Source of the DNA: Anaerosalibacter sp. Marseille-P3206
GTDB taxonomy: Bacteria; Bacillota; Clostridia; Tissierellales; Sporanaerobacteraceae
Length of the DNA stretch: 64,000 nucleotides
Reading direction: 5' to 3'
Assembly (NCBI RefSeq): GCF_900155565.1
Contig: NZ_FUHM01000002.1
Location: 1,178,001-1,242,000, forward strand
Under the pieces are notes generated by a model that was given only the letters and a program-made list of their open reading frames with translations, was not told where the DNA came from and did not search any database. Numbering within the stretch: position 1 is the stretch's first letter; each line of letters starts with the position of its first letter. Shown in pieces: positions 10,109 through 19,120 of this stretch. The position numbers were made by a program, and so were the translations under genes.

Positions 10109-11021
10109 TGTGAGCACCTCCAATCAAGTCAATGAAATATTTCTCTAAATTTGCACCTACTTGATTGATTTTAGATACCTTAACTCCAGCTTTTATAAGA
10201 GCTTCTGTAACAACTTCTGGAGTATCTACACATTCGTACAATCTAATTTCATTGTCATTTAATACCTCATAATCACTACATCCTAGTTGATTTTCAATAA
10301 CTACAATAGCCTTTGCTGTATCGTCAACTTTGATTGATAAGTGATGTCTACACTTTTCATTTAACTCAGTAGCTGATATCTGCTCTATTAAGTTTCCATT
10401 ATGAATAAAACCATATTTTGTTGCAAGTTGTGAAAGCTCACCTAATATATGACTTGATATTATAATAGTAGTATTTCTTTCTTTGTTTAATTTCAATAAA
10501 AGTTCCCTGAACTCCACAATCCCAGTAGGGTCAAGTCCATTTATAGGTTCATCTAAAATAAGTAAATCAGGGCTTCCCATTATAGCAAGTGCTAATCCCA
10601 AACGTTGTTTCATCCCAAGGGAGAAGTTTTTGAACTTCTTATTATTATCCTCAAGCCCTACTGCTTTAAGGCTTAGAGCTACACAATCCTTTTCTTGAAT
10701 GCCTCTTTGAATTCTATAATACTCAAGGTTTTTTCTAGCTGATAGGTATGGGAAAAAACTTGGTGTTTCAATTATAGATCCTGTTCTCATTCTAGCCTTG
10801 TTCAATCCATTTTCAGATGCTTCACCGAATAATTCGATTTCTCCGTTCTCAGGCATAGTAAGACCTAATATGATTCTAAGTAAAGTAGTCTTTCCTGCTC
10901 CATTCTTACCAACAAGTCCATAGATATCTCCCTGATTTATTTCTATATTCGCATTGTTTACAACAATATTGTTATGATACTTTTTAGTTAAATTGTTAGT
11001 TTTAAGTATTGTCTCTGCCAT
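10101..11021 (-). CDS. ABC transporter ATPase, BcrA/LanF-like
   Basis: Protein of 306 residues: Walker A GKNGAGKTTL, signature FSLGMKQRLGLAL, Walker B DLLILDEPINGLDP, and a C-terminal extension of about 80 residues typical of the BcrA/lantibiotic-protection group. The motif IIETPSFFPYLSARKNLEYY after the Q-loop region is also characteristic of that group. It energises the adjacent six-helix permease. An 87-bp gap with 11-bp repeats separates it from the response regulator, so it probably has its own regulated promoter. Confidence 0.9.
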   Translation of the reverse strand: MAETILKTNNLTKKYHNNIVVNNANIEINQGDIYGLVGKNGAGKTTLLRIILGLTMPENGEIELFGEASENGLNKARMRTGSIIETPSFFPYLSARKNLEYYRIQRGIQEKDCVALSLKAVGLEDNNKKFKNFSLGMKQRLGLALAIMGSPDLLILDEPINGLDPTGIVEFRELLLKLNKERNTTIIISSHILGELSQLATKYGFIHNGNLIEQISATELNEKCRHHLSIKVDDTAKAIVVIENQLGCSDYEVLNDNEIRLYECVDTPEVVTEALIKAGVKVSKINQVGANLEKYFIDLIGGAHNA

Positions 11022-11073
11022 TTAATTCAACCTCCCTTTCTCGTATGACTATATATTAAAACATAATCTACAA

Positions 11074-11106
11074 GAAACTTTAAAGAAAGTCTTAAGAAAG
11101 TCTTAA
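11074..11106 (-). promoter_or_regulatory. Three 11-bp direct repeats, candidate response-regulator site
   Basis: On the plus strand GAAACTTTAAA, GAAAGTCTTAA and GAAAGTCTTAA run head to tail at 11074, 11085 and 11096. Eleven-bp spacing suits an OmpR-type dimer. The array starts 2 bp past the end of the regulator gene and sits upstream of the BcrA-like ATPase gene. Confidence 0.6.
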
Positions 11107-11108
11107 GT

Positions 11109-11804
11109 TTAATCACTCATTTTAAAACCAATTCCCCATACTGTATGAATATACTCAGTATCAGGATCAATCTTAGCTAATTTTGAACGGAGATTGCTTA
11201 TGTGAACATTTACCGTATTATCATCACCTAAAAATTCATCATTCCAAACATGCTCAAATATATTAGCCTTTGTAAAAACCTTATTGGGATATTCCATCAA
11301 CAGTTCTAATATGGCAAATTCCCTAGCTGTAAGGATTATTTCTTCACCTTTAACCGTAACTTCTATCTTTTCCCTGTCCAAAACTAAATCCTTATGTTTA
11401 AAAATATCTGCATTTTTTTCTGTGTTAGAAAACACCATATAACGCCTTAACTGTGCCTCAACTCTTGCTAAAACTTCATTTACATCAAAAGGTTTGGATA
11501 TAAAATCATCTGCCCCAAGTCTTAATACTTCTATCTTGATATCTTGGCCCGGTTTTGCAGAGATAACTATTATAGGCATAGTTTTGACCTTTCTTAATTG
11601 GAAAATAAGTTCTTCCCCTGTTACCCCGGGTAACATTAAATCCAACAAAACCAGTTGAAAGTCATATAATTCAAGGCACATCTTTGCTTCAGAACCTGAA
11701 TAAGCTTGCCTTACATTGTAACCTTCTTTACTCAATATTTTGTATAGCAAATTGTTAATATCTCCATCATCTTCTACTACTAATACGTTAATATCAGTAT
11801 TCAT
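11109..11804 (-). CDS. OmpR-family response regulator of the first BcrAB-like module
   Basis: Protein of 231 residues. The receiver domain has the acidic pair (VEDD), the phosphoacceptor Asp in VLLDLMLPGV, and the Lys in FISKPFD; the C-terminal winged helix is of OmpR type (NTVNVHISNLRSKL, IHTVWGIGFKM). It begins 20 bp after the end of the LnrN-like permease, so it may be reached by transcripts of that operon as well as its own. It is likely phosphorylated by the kinase encoded at 8443-9339 and to switch on the ATPase-permease pair through the repeats just downstream of its gene. Confidence 0.92.
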   Translation of the reverse strand: MNTDINVLVVEDDGDINNLLYKILSKEGYNVRQAYSGSEAKMCLELYDFQLVLLDLMLPGVTGEELIFQLRKVKTMPIIVISAKPGQDIKIEVLRLGADDFISKPFDVNEVLARVEAQLRRYMVFSNTEKNADIFKHKDLVLDREKIEVTVKGEEIILTAREFAILELLMEYPNKVFTKANIFEHVWNDEFLGDDNTVNVHISNLRSKLAKIDPDTEYIHTVWGIGFKMSD

Positions 11805-11824
11805 ATAGATACCACCTACTTTCC

Positions 11825-12922
11825 TTACCCACGATTTACGAAGTCTCTAAACTTGAAGTTTCCTGCTGTAAACAATGCCAATATCATAAGTAAAAGTACT
11901 ATTGTATTTGGAAATAGTTTTGATTTATCTATACTATCTAATAGCCAATACTGAGGAACAAACTTTCCTAAATTTTTAATAATCATGGGAACTTTTGGAT
12001 ATAAATCTCCATCTAATGCTATTAGGCTTAGAAAAAGGCTACCGACAGTAAATATAACTGTTCCAAGACTTACTACTCCTTGTTCTTCAAATATCCTAGT
12101 TAAGAATATAGTAAATGTTATGGAAAACAAACTAGCCAATACAATATTGATAAAAATTATATGAAAATCTATAATTGGATACTTTAGCAAAAGTTTTCCT
12201 ATAAAAAGGACTAACAAATTCATACTTACTTGAAGAAATAGTATAGCCAAGCAAAGACTTCCCATTATTTCATAGCTTTTGTTAGCTGTAGTCATGGCTC
12301 TTGATAATATATTTTGCTTTCTCAATACAACCATTTCATCTCCTATAGAACTAGATGAAAGAATAGTAAAGTATATAATCATAAATACTACAAGGAATAA
12401 ACCTCCATCTGTCTCTTTTTCATCCTTTTCTATTTGGGTTTTGGTACTAAACTTATATAGTTCTTTTTTATCCTTAATTATATCATTTTTTAGTAAAACT
12501 TCTTCTTTTATTTTTTTATTGATTTCCTTTTCAATGTTCATTTCTAAAGGTAATGTAGTATTTCCTTCCTCTCTTTTGAAAGCCTCAACACATGGTTTTT
12601 CTCCACCTTTTATTTTTTCAGTAAAGTTTTCAGGTAATATATATACAGCTACCACTTCATTGTTTTCTAACAATTCCATAGCTTCTTCTCTATTATAAAA
12701 AATATTATCTTCTATATTTAAACTTTCCAGTAACCCTTTAGCATATCCACCCTTGTCTTCTACACTGAAGGCTGTATTTGCATCTGTTGAGTAACCTCCC
12801 TTATTTGCAGTAAAACTTACCCCCAATATAACTAATAAAGGTACTATCAACATCATTATCAACTTTCCTTTGTCCTTAACCATCCTTTTATAGTTTACAA
12901 AGCTAAGTCTTAAGATTTTCAC
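11825..12922 (-). CDS. ABC-2-type permease, second subunit (LnrN-like)
   Basis: Protein of 365 residues. It has one N-terminal membrane helix, a large extracytoplasmic loop (about residues 40-170), and five or six C-terminal helices, the ABC2_membrane_3 layout. The start is a GTG that overlaps the TAG stop of the previous permease by one base (TAGTG), a coupled arrangement. With the preceding permease and ATPase it makes a three-gene exporter like LnrLMN (YfiLMN) of Bacillus, which removes amphotericin/linearmycin-type polyketides. The substrate here is unknown. Confidence 0.8.
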   Translation of the reverse strand: MKILRLSFVNYKRMVKDKGKLIMMLIVPLLVILGVSFTANKGGYSTDANTAFSVEDKGGYAKGLLESLNIEDNIFYNREEAMELLENNEVVAVYILPENFTEKIKGGEKPCVEAFKREEGNTTLPLEMNIEKEINKKIKEEVLLKNDIIKDKKELYKFSTKTQIEKDEKETDGGLFLVVFMIIYFTILSSSSIGDEMVVLRKQNILSRAMTTANKSYEIMGSLCLAILFLQVSMNLLVLFIGKLLLKYPIIDFHIIFINIVLASLFSITFTIFLTRIFEEQGVVSLGTVIFTVGSLFLSLIALDGDLYPKVPMIIKNLGKFVPQYWLLDSIDKSKLFPNTIVLLLMILALFTAGNFKFRDFVNRG

Positions 12923-14094
12923 TATTGTTCACCCCACTTTAACTTAACTTTAAGTGTGCATATCAATAATATAACTACTGAAATCAATGATATTAACAAT
13001 AAATTTGTCTTTATTGACTCTAAGTTATTGTAGATTAAGTAATTCCTATAAGCTCTCGCAATCAAAACATCTGGTGCATAATCAGTTGCTATTTTGGCTA
13101 AAAATCCATTGCCTATCTTTTGTAACGGTAAATAACCTACTCCTATAACTAGTTGTATAATCATTAAAGCATTTAATATACCAAGTCCTATTTTCTTTTT
13201 GAAAAATTCTAATACAAAACCAGTCAATGCTGTAGCCAGCAAACTCTGTGTCAATATAATGAGTATTAGTATTGAAATAGACCCTTGAAATGATAGTCCA
13301 GCAATCCTATAGGTAAATACATATAGGCAATTTAAAAAAACTATAAACATATAACTAGTTATCATATTGTATTTAAAATATTCAACCTCTGTTATAGATG
13401 TAGACATTATCCTATTATATACTCCACTTTCTTTTTGTGAATCTTCTCCAGCAACCATAGACATGATTACCATAATGAACATATAGCTTAAAAAGGTTAT
13501 AGAAAAATGTTCATAGGAACTTAAACTTCTTTTAGTAGTAACTATTGTATTTTTAATTGAATTTGTATTGTATACTTGATAGATTTCATTGTTAACAATA
13601 TTAAAAAGCTCTTCTTTTTCTTTAGGAAAAATATCTTTACCATCTATGCTTTTTCTTATATACATGCTTTGGCTTATTTCTTCATTATATTTATCAATAA
13701 TATTTCCAAGCATAGTACCCATACTTTGATAACCTTTATCTTTAGTGTTTATTATTATTGGGGAATCTGTGGATAATTTCAAACTATTTTCATACCCCTT
13801 GGGGATAATTAATTCATATCTAGCATCTTTTTCTTCTTCCTTTATCTCTATAATACTTTTAATCTGGTCATTATTTAAAAATTGTTTTAGGTTCCTTGAC
13901 TGAATAGAATCGTCTTCATCTACTATATGAACACTCATAATAGGCATATCCACAGATGGTGTGAATTGATCTTTTTGAAAATAACCAATAACACAACTAA
14001 GAAACATAGGAAATATTGAAAATGTCAAAACAAGGGGTAAAAAATTCATTAGCATAGATTTTACAGTTAGTTTTGTAAAAGCTTTAAGTTTCAT
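12922..14094 (-). CDS. ABC-2-type permease, first subunit (LnrM-like)
   Basis: Protein of 390 residues with the same plan as its downstream partner: one N-terminal helix, an extracytoplasmic loop of about 150 residues, then a bundle of membrane helices at the C-terminus. The two permeases presumably form a heterodimer. AGGAGG precedes the ATG; the ATPase gene ends 11 bp upstream. The homologous pair at 56.8-59 kb has the same order and spacing. Confidence 0.82.
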   Translation of the reverse strand: MKLKAFTKLTVKSMLMNFLPLVLTFSIFPMFLSCVIGYFQKDQFTPSVDMPIMSVHIVDEDDSIQSRNLKQFLNNDQIKSIIEIKEEEKDARYELIIPKGYENSLKLSTDSPIIINTKDKGYQSMGTMLGNIIDKYNEEISQSMYIRKSIDGKDIFPKEKEELFNIVNNEIYQVYNTNSIKNTIVTTKRSLSSYEHFSITFLSYMFIMVIMSMVAGEDSQKESGVYNRIMSTSITEVEYFKYNMITSYMFIVFLNCLYVFTYRIAGLSFQGSISILILIILTQSLLATALTGFVLEFFKKKIGLGILNALMIIQLVIGVGYLPLQKIGNGFLAKIATDYAPDVLIARAYRNYLIYNNLESIKTNLLLISLISVVILLICTLKVKLKWGEQ

Positions 14095-14105
14095 TTTCTA
14101 ACCTC

Positions 14106-15044
14106 CTAATCCCTTAATTTCTTTCCAGTTAAGGCTAAAAATACTTCTTCCAAAGAAGGTTCTTCAAAGTTTATTCCTTTTATTTCTCCATTGTGCTTTT
14201 CTATAATCTTTAGTAATGTTTCCAATCTAAAAGTAGATTGTTCTATCAATAAATTGATTAAACCCTCTTCTTCATTACATTCCTTAACTCCATCCATAGA
14301 TTTAATATCCAGTATCATTTCTCCCTTATAATTAGCCACATTTAAAATAACCCTATTATTGTTACTTACCATAGATTTAATATGTTTTTTATCTCCATAA
14401 GCTATTTCTTTCCCTAAATCTATAATAAATAAATTGTTGCAAAGCATATCTACTTCCTCCATATAATGAGAGGTATATATAATTGTAGTATTATTTTCTC
14501 TATTGATTTTTTTGGTAAATTCAAATATATGATTTCGTGATTGAGGATCTATACCCACTGTTGGTTCATCCATTATCAAAATCCTAGGATGATGCATAAT
14601 AGCTGCAGCAATATTGAGCCTTCTTTTCATACCACCTGAAAGTTTCTTTACCTTTTCCTTTTTCTTATCCATTAGCCCTGTTATTTCTAATGCTTCATCT
14701 ATCCTTTCCTTCAATAACTTCCTATTTAAACCATATAGGCTACCAAAGAACTCAAGATTGTCATATACAGAAACAGTATCCATCAAAGCCACTTCTTGAG
14801 GCACTAGCCCTATTTGTTCTTTTACCTTCAACGGCTCTTTCTTTAAATCATATCCTCCTACAACGACTTCTCCTCCGCTACACTTCCAAAGTCCAGTCAT
14901 TATATTTATAAGAGTTGACTTTCCTGCTCCATTAGGTCCAATTAGTCCAAATATATCTCCTTCTTCAATGGAAAAAGATATATTATCAAGTACAATTTTT
15001 TCATCAAAACGTTTAGTGATATTTTTAACCTCAATTAAACTCAT
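14106..15044 (-). CDS. ABC transporter ATPase (LnrL-like) for the two ABC-2 permeases
   Basis: Protein of 312 residues: Walker A GPNGAGKSTL, signature LSGGMKRRLNIA, Walker B ILIMDEPTVGID, then a C-terminal regulatory extension ending in the typical PSLEEVFLALTGKKLRD. It is closely similar in layout to the ATPase at 58985-59917, which ends in PSLNDVFLELTGKELRD. First gene of a minus-strand operon. Its upstream region carries a TGACT-TT-AGTCA palindrome and the decayed end of a NarL-type regulator gene. Confidence 0.92.
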   Translation of the reverse strand: MSLIEVKNITKRFDEKIVLDNISFSIEEGDIFGLIGPNGAGKSTLINIMTGLWKCSGGEVVVGGYDLKKEPLKVKEQIGLVPQEVALMDTVSVYDNLEFFGSLYGLNRKLLKERIDEALEITGLMDKKKEKVKKLSGGMKRRLNIAAAIMHHPRILIMDEPTVGIDPQSRNHIFEFTKKINRENNTTIIYTSHYMEEVDMLCNNLFIIDLGKEIAYGDKKHIKSMVSNNNRVILNVANYKGEMILDIKSMDGVKECNEEEGLINLLIEQSTFRLETLLKIIEKHNGEIKGINFEEPSLEEVFLALTGKKLRD

Positions 15045-15113
15045 AAAAAACCCCCCTTAACTTTCTAATTACATTATAGAAAATCAAGGAAGGTTTAACC
15101 ATTGTCTTGAGTA

Positions 15114-15136
15114 ATTATATATAATGACTTTAGTCA
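15114..15136 (-). promoter_or_regulatory. Palindromic operator and -10 before the LnrLMN-like operon
   Basis: TGACTTTAGTCA at 15125-15136 is an interrupted palindrome. Five bases beyond it, on the minus strand, lies TATAAT (15119-15114). A like-shaped site, TGACATTTGTCA followed by TATATTATAA on the minus strand, precedes the second LnrLMN-like operon at 60001, next to its own NarL-type regulator. Confidence 0.5.
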
Positions 15137-15137
15137 C

Positions 15138-15192
15138 TTTATTCAATCAATCCAGTTTAAAATGCAAAATAACTTTTCACTTATTTCTTTAT
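15138..15192 (-). pseudogene. Decayed 3' end of a NarL-type response regulator gene
   Basis: Positions 15138-15169 match 33862-33893, the last codons of the intact regulator, with few changes (for example CAATCCAGTTT in both). Positions 15170-15192 match about 33975-33999 (CTTTTCACTTATTTC), so about 80 bp in the middle are missing. The piece lies between the exporter operon and the first island gene and marks the left edge of the island. Confidence 0.7.
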
Positions 15193-16842
15193 TTATGCTA
15201 ATATAGTATCATATTTATCATCTAAATTATAAATAATATCAAATTTATTAATCACATCTTTATCATGTGTTACAACTATAATTATTTTATCATGTTTAAT
15301 TTTATTAAGACAATCTAAAAACCATTCTTTTCTTTTTTGATCAAGATTTGCAGTTGGTTCATCATAAACTAATAAATCTTTTCCCGAAATAAAACTTCCT
15401 AATATAAACAAGAAAGTCTTATCTCCACCTGACAATTCATTTATATTCGATTCCCAATTAGATAAATATTTATCTACTAAAGATAAGCATTCTATTTTAT
15501 TTGCTCTCAATGTAGTTAATACTTCATCTTTACTACTTAATCCAAAATAAAATGAAAAGAAATACTTAACACTAGAAATATATGTTTCTGGATATTGTTT
15601 AACTATATAAAGATGATTTTTTCTTAAAGATATAGTATTGATATCCTTTATATCATTTTCACCGTACTTCAAATCAATTGCACTATTTGAATTATCCTTA
15701 ATAACTCCTGTTAATATCTTATATAATGTACTTTTCCCTGTTCCATTTCCACCTAAAATTCCATAAATATTTTCTTTAGAAAAGATAAGTTTTAAATTTG
15801 AATATAATTTTTCATTATCCTCAAAACCATAAGTAATGTCGGCAGTTATATCTTCTACATATTCAAGTAATTTGTCTCCTTCTGACACTTGAGGTAGTGA
15901 ATAATACTCATCAATTTTTTCTTTTGAAGGTTGCATTTGTTGTTTTTCTTTGAAAAAATCTCCCATTTGAGATGTAACATTAATAATTGTGCCTGAAAAA
16001 TTTAATAAAATTGTAATATCTCCAACAGTTATTATACCATTAAATACACGATGTGCACCTACATATAAAATAATAAACTGGATACCTATAGCTATTAAAG
16101 TTACGGCAAAATTAAATCCTAAACTTGTTTTAGTAAGTACATAAAAACTTTTAAAATAGTTTAAAAATGAGTTCGTAAAATAATTGTTATCCTTTTTGTA
16201 GTTTCCTCTTTCAACAGAATCTTCTAAGTGCAATATTTGAGCATTAAAATCATTAAAATAATTAGCTCCAACTTCTTTTACTTCTCCACTTTGTACAACA
16301 AGCTTTTCCTTGAATTTGTTAAAAACTAAAAGTAATAATGGTATAATAATTAACATTGATATCGCTGATACAACATCTAATCTAAAAGCTAGATAAAATA
16401 TAATAGCTACTTGAATAAGTCCAATTATAGTAGGTATAAACATTTCAGTAAAAAAATTAATAACAACTGTTAAATCATTTTCTAAACGATTAGCTAAATA
16501 TGCTGATTCTTCTTTGTTTTGTTTAAGTATATCGCTTCCTCTTAATTTATCTAATATACCTATCTTAGCATCATGTTTCATTTTTTCCACAAATTTAGAC
16601 TTAAAAATCCCATTAAAATAATCTGAGCCTAGCTTAATAATAACAAATATAAAATATACCAATAAAATTTTAAAAAATGCATCTAATCCTTTATTATCAA
16701 CAAGTGCATCAATTACTTTTCCGTTCGACACTGCTGTTAGGATTCCCATACTAAATGAAAAAACTAAAAATATAGCATAAGATATAAATAGCTTTTTATG
16801 TTTTTTATATGGTTCCTTCAGTGCCCCAATTTTATTAAACAT
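15193..16842 (-). CDS. ABC exporter with fused membrane and ATPase domains, lanthipeptide-type
   Basis: Protein of 549 residues: a six-helix membrane domain (about residues 20-300) fused to an ATPase domain with Walker A GGNGTGKSTL, signature LSGGDKTFLF and Walker B LLVYDEPTANLD. It has no N-terminal C39 peptidase, so it would export a peptide without cutting its leader. Its start overlaps the end of the lanthipeptide synthetase reading frame by 8 bp, which marks it as the exporter (LanT-like) of that system. No frame break is seen, in contrast to the synthetase. The stop codon falls right at the regulator remnant at the island edge. Confidence 0.85.
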   Translation of the reverse strand: MFNKIGALKEPYKKHKKLFISYAIFLVFSFSMGILTAVSNGKVIDALVDNKGLDAFFKILLVYFIFVIIKLGSDYFNGIFKSKFVEKMKHDAKIGILDKLRGSDILKQNKEESAYLANRLENDLTVVINFFTEMFIPTIIGLIQVAIIFYLAFRLDVVSAISMLIIIPLLLLVFNKFKEKLVVQSGEVKEVGANYFNDFNAQILHLEDSVERGNYKKDNNYFTNSFLNYFKSFYVLTKTSLGFNFAVTLIAIGIQFIILYVGAHRVFNGIITVGDITILLNFSGTIINVTSQMGDFFKEKQQMQPSKEKIDEYYSLPQVSEGDKLLEYVEDITADITYGFEDNEKLYSNLKLIFSKENIYGILGGNGTGKSTLYKILTGVIKDNSNSAIDLKYGENDIKDINTISLRKNHLYIVKQYPETYISSVKYFFSFYFGLSSKDEVLTTLRANKIECLSLVDKYLSNWESNINELSGGDKTFLFILGSFISGKDLLVYDEPTANLDQKRKEWFLDCLNKIKHDKIIIVVTHDKDVINKFDIIYNLDDKYDTILA

Positions 16843-18910
16843 TACATCGCTTCCTTCTAATTTTTTTAATAGTAAATATCGGTAATAATAACAGTGGATT
16901 TTCTTGTTCCATAGCTTCTAATGCAATCAAAATACCAACTGCACCACTATCAATATCATTACTGAATTTTAAAGAAAAATCTCCTGGAACATATAAATTA
17001 TCACCATCTTTATATAAATATAAACTCAAAAGTTCAGAAACAAATTTTTTTGATTTTTTATCAGCATGAGAAATAATTATACCACTACCTGCTCCTTCTA
17101 AAAGCCCTGCATTATAAAAAGGACTAAGCTTAGATATGTTTTCAATTTTCTTTTGTTCATCTGCAAAAAACACACTATCTGATACACTATTTAAAAGATA
17201 TATAGCTAATAAAATTCCGATACTGCCTTTATCAATATAAGGTGTAATTTTATTAGCTGACTTTAATTCACAAATCTCTAAATTCTCTGTACTTACGAGA
17301 TTCATCATGCTTTCTTTGAGTAACATTTTGGAAATTTTAAAATATTCATAATCATTAGTTATATCATATAAAATACTATAAAAACATGATACTCCAGCTA
17401 TTCCATCTAATAAATCATAAGATTTCTCGTCATCAGATTCATATAATATTTCCATAATTTTATCCCCAATTTTATATGCCTGGTTCAAAAATGTTTCATC
17501 ATTTGTCCATTTATAAAAAGCAATCTCACCTAAGCCTATTCCTGATAATCCTGATTTTAATGTAATATCATAATCTAATTTATCAATATCATTATTAATT
17601 TCTTTTATAATATTTAATGCCAAATCTTTATGTCCTAATTGATAAACAACACAAGCAATACCTGTCTTGCCGTCGAGTAACCCTTTTCCCATATTATTAT
17701 TTTGAATATTTTTGAACTTTTCCTCTATCCAATCATCAATTTGAGATGGCAATGAATCGGTTAATTTTAAAGAGTAAAGTATACCACTTATTCCGTGAAG
17801 ATAATTATAATACCCACCTTCTTCTAAAAAAGTTTCAATTCCACCATTCCTAAATTTATTATTTTCATTAAAATTAGAAATAATACCATTTACTATACCA
17901 ATTTTAATTTCTTCAAAGGTATATTTTGGTAAAAATAAATCAACTAGTTTCCAATTTGAATCCATTTTATTAATAAGTTTTTTACAAATACCAATTCTTT
18001 TAAAATGATTATAAATCCATTGCTATTGATATTCACAACTTCCATTATCTAATTCTTCTACCGGTCCAATTGGTAACAATAAACTTTTTAAAATTGATAA
18101 TAAAGATTTTTTGTCACGTTCTTTTCTTGAATCATTTAAATTATTAGAAAATCCAATTGTTTTAATTCCTATGTTTTTATCATACAATGATCCTGCCGTT
18201 TCTAAATCAATAATTGTTATTTCATCATTACTATTTATTATACAATTACTTAATTGTAAATCTCCAATACCAATACCTTTTTTGTGAATATTTTGAATTA
18301 TATTTTCTAAATTGTCATAAATTTTTTCAACTCTTTTTAAATAATATTCACAACTTTCATTATTATAAAAAGGATAATAAGTAGCTGCCCACGACTGCAA
18401 TGTTAACCCTTCTACATATTCTTCAACCAAATAAGAATTTTCCCACTCAGAAAAAAATTCAATTGGTTTTACAACACCATCTATATCTTTTAATCTGTTC
18501 AAATTATTATATTCATTTTCTAACCTTTCAATTATATCTCTTCCTTCACTATCAAAACCAATTGAATATCTACCTTCTTTTATGACAACATTTTTATTGG
18601 ATTCTTTTTCTTTTCCAAAATAAATTCCCCCACAAGTAGAAAACTTAAATGCTGATTTAAGTGAATATTTTTGTAATTTTGAGTTTTTATTATCTTCACT
18701 GTTTTTAACAATATTAATCTCTTTAAATGGATCTTTAACAAATGGTGGTTGTACATAATATGGTACTCTTTTATCTTCCATTAATTCACCTTCTGGCGTC
18801 TTAATACATAACATATTTCTATATTTAATTTGCTTAAATGCTCAATATCGATAATAAATATTTGAATCTAAATAACGTTTGTCCGATAAAATATATGAAC
18901 TTTTCTTCAT
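16835..18910 (-). pseudogene. Broken class III lanthipeptide synthetase (LanKC): lyase end, kinase and cyclase domains
   Basis: One continuous frame of about 690 codons runs from 18910 to 16835 with two internal stops: TGA at about 18844 and TAG at 18025-18023. The opening YILSDKRYLDSNIYYRY matches the end of the LanKC lyase domain, and the TGA sits where that family has Gly (Y-R-Y-G-G/A-F), so GGA to TGA is likely. Next come the linker RVPYYVQPPFVKDPF and the kinase domain with VVIKEGR and GDLQLSNCIIN...IDLETA. After the TAG follows a LanC-like cyclase (GLLDGKTGIA, LLDGIAGVS) without the zinc Cys/His set, as usual for class III. About the first 170 residues, most of the lyase, are absent; their place is taken by the start of an ABC exporter gene. 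The two pieces at 18814-18023 and 17965-16835 could be translated separately. Confidence 0.85.
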
Positions 18911-18918
18911 GCCTTTTG

Positions 18919-19046
18919 TAATAGTTTCCTGTTATATAAGGTAGTCCTATTGATATTATCCATGAAATAATAGAAAATATCAAAAATATGAATAATTCAA
19001 TTTTATATTTAAATATATATCCTTTAACAAATTTAAATATTTTCAT
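18919..19046 (-). pseudogene. 5' fragment of an ABC exporter gene
   Basis: The first 42 codons (MKIFKFVKGYIFKYK...) and the leader before them match the exporter at 23800-25464. After ATAGTTTCCTG near 18919 the sequence switches to the lanthipeptide synthetase. The frame runs on to a stop at 18834, giving a 70-residue chimera of no clear use. This is a third copy of the exporter start in the island and documents a recombination that removed both the exporter and the lyase coding part. Confidence 0.85.
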
Positions 19047-19120
19047 ATAAATCAGCTACTTTCTATAATTTTAGAATGCTAATTGTTTCCCAGTTCCCCA
19101 CTTTTTTAAGAATATATAAT

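Noticed and set aside
16835-18910. Alternative genetic code (TGA or TAG read as amino acid) to explain the split synthetase
   Set aside because: TGA ends the sigma factor and regulator genes, and TAG ends panB and panC, at places where these families normally end. Both are therefore true stops here.
18834-18918. 28-residue tail of the truncated exporter frame as a new small protein
   Set aside because: It reads the lanthipeptide synthetase DNA out of frame after the junction, with no support of its own.
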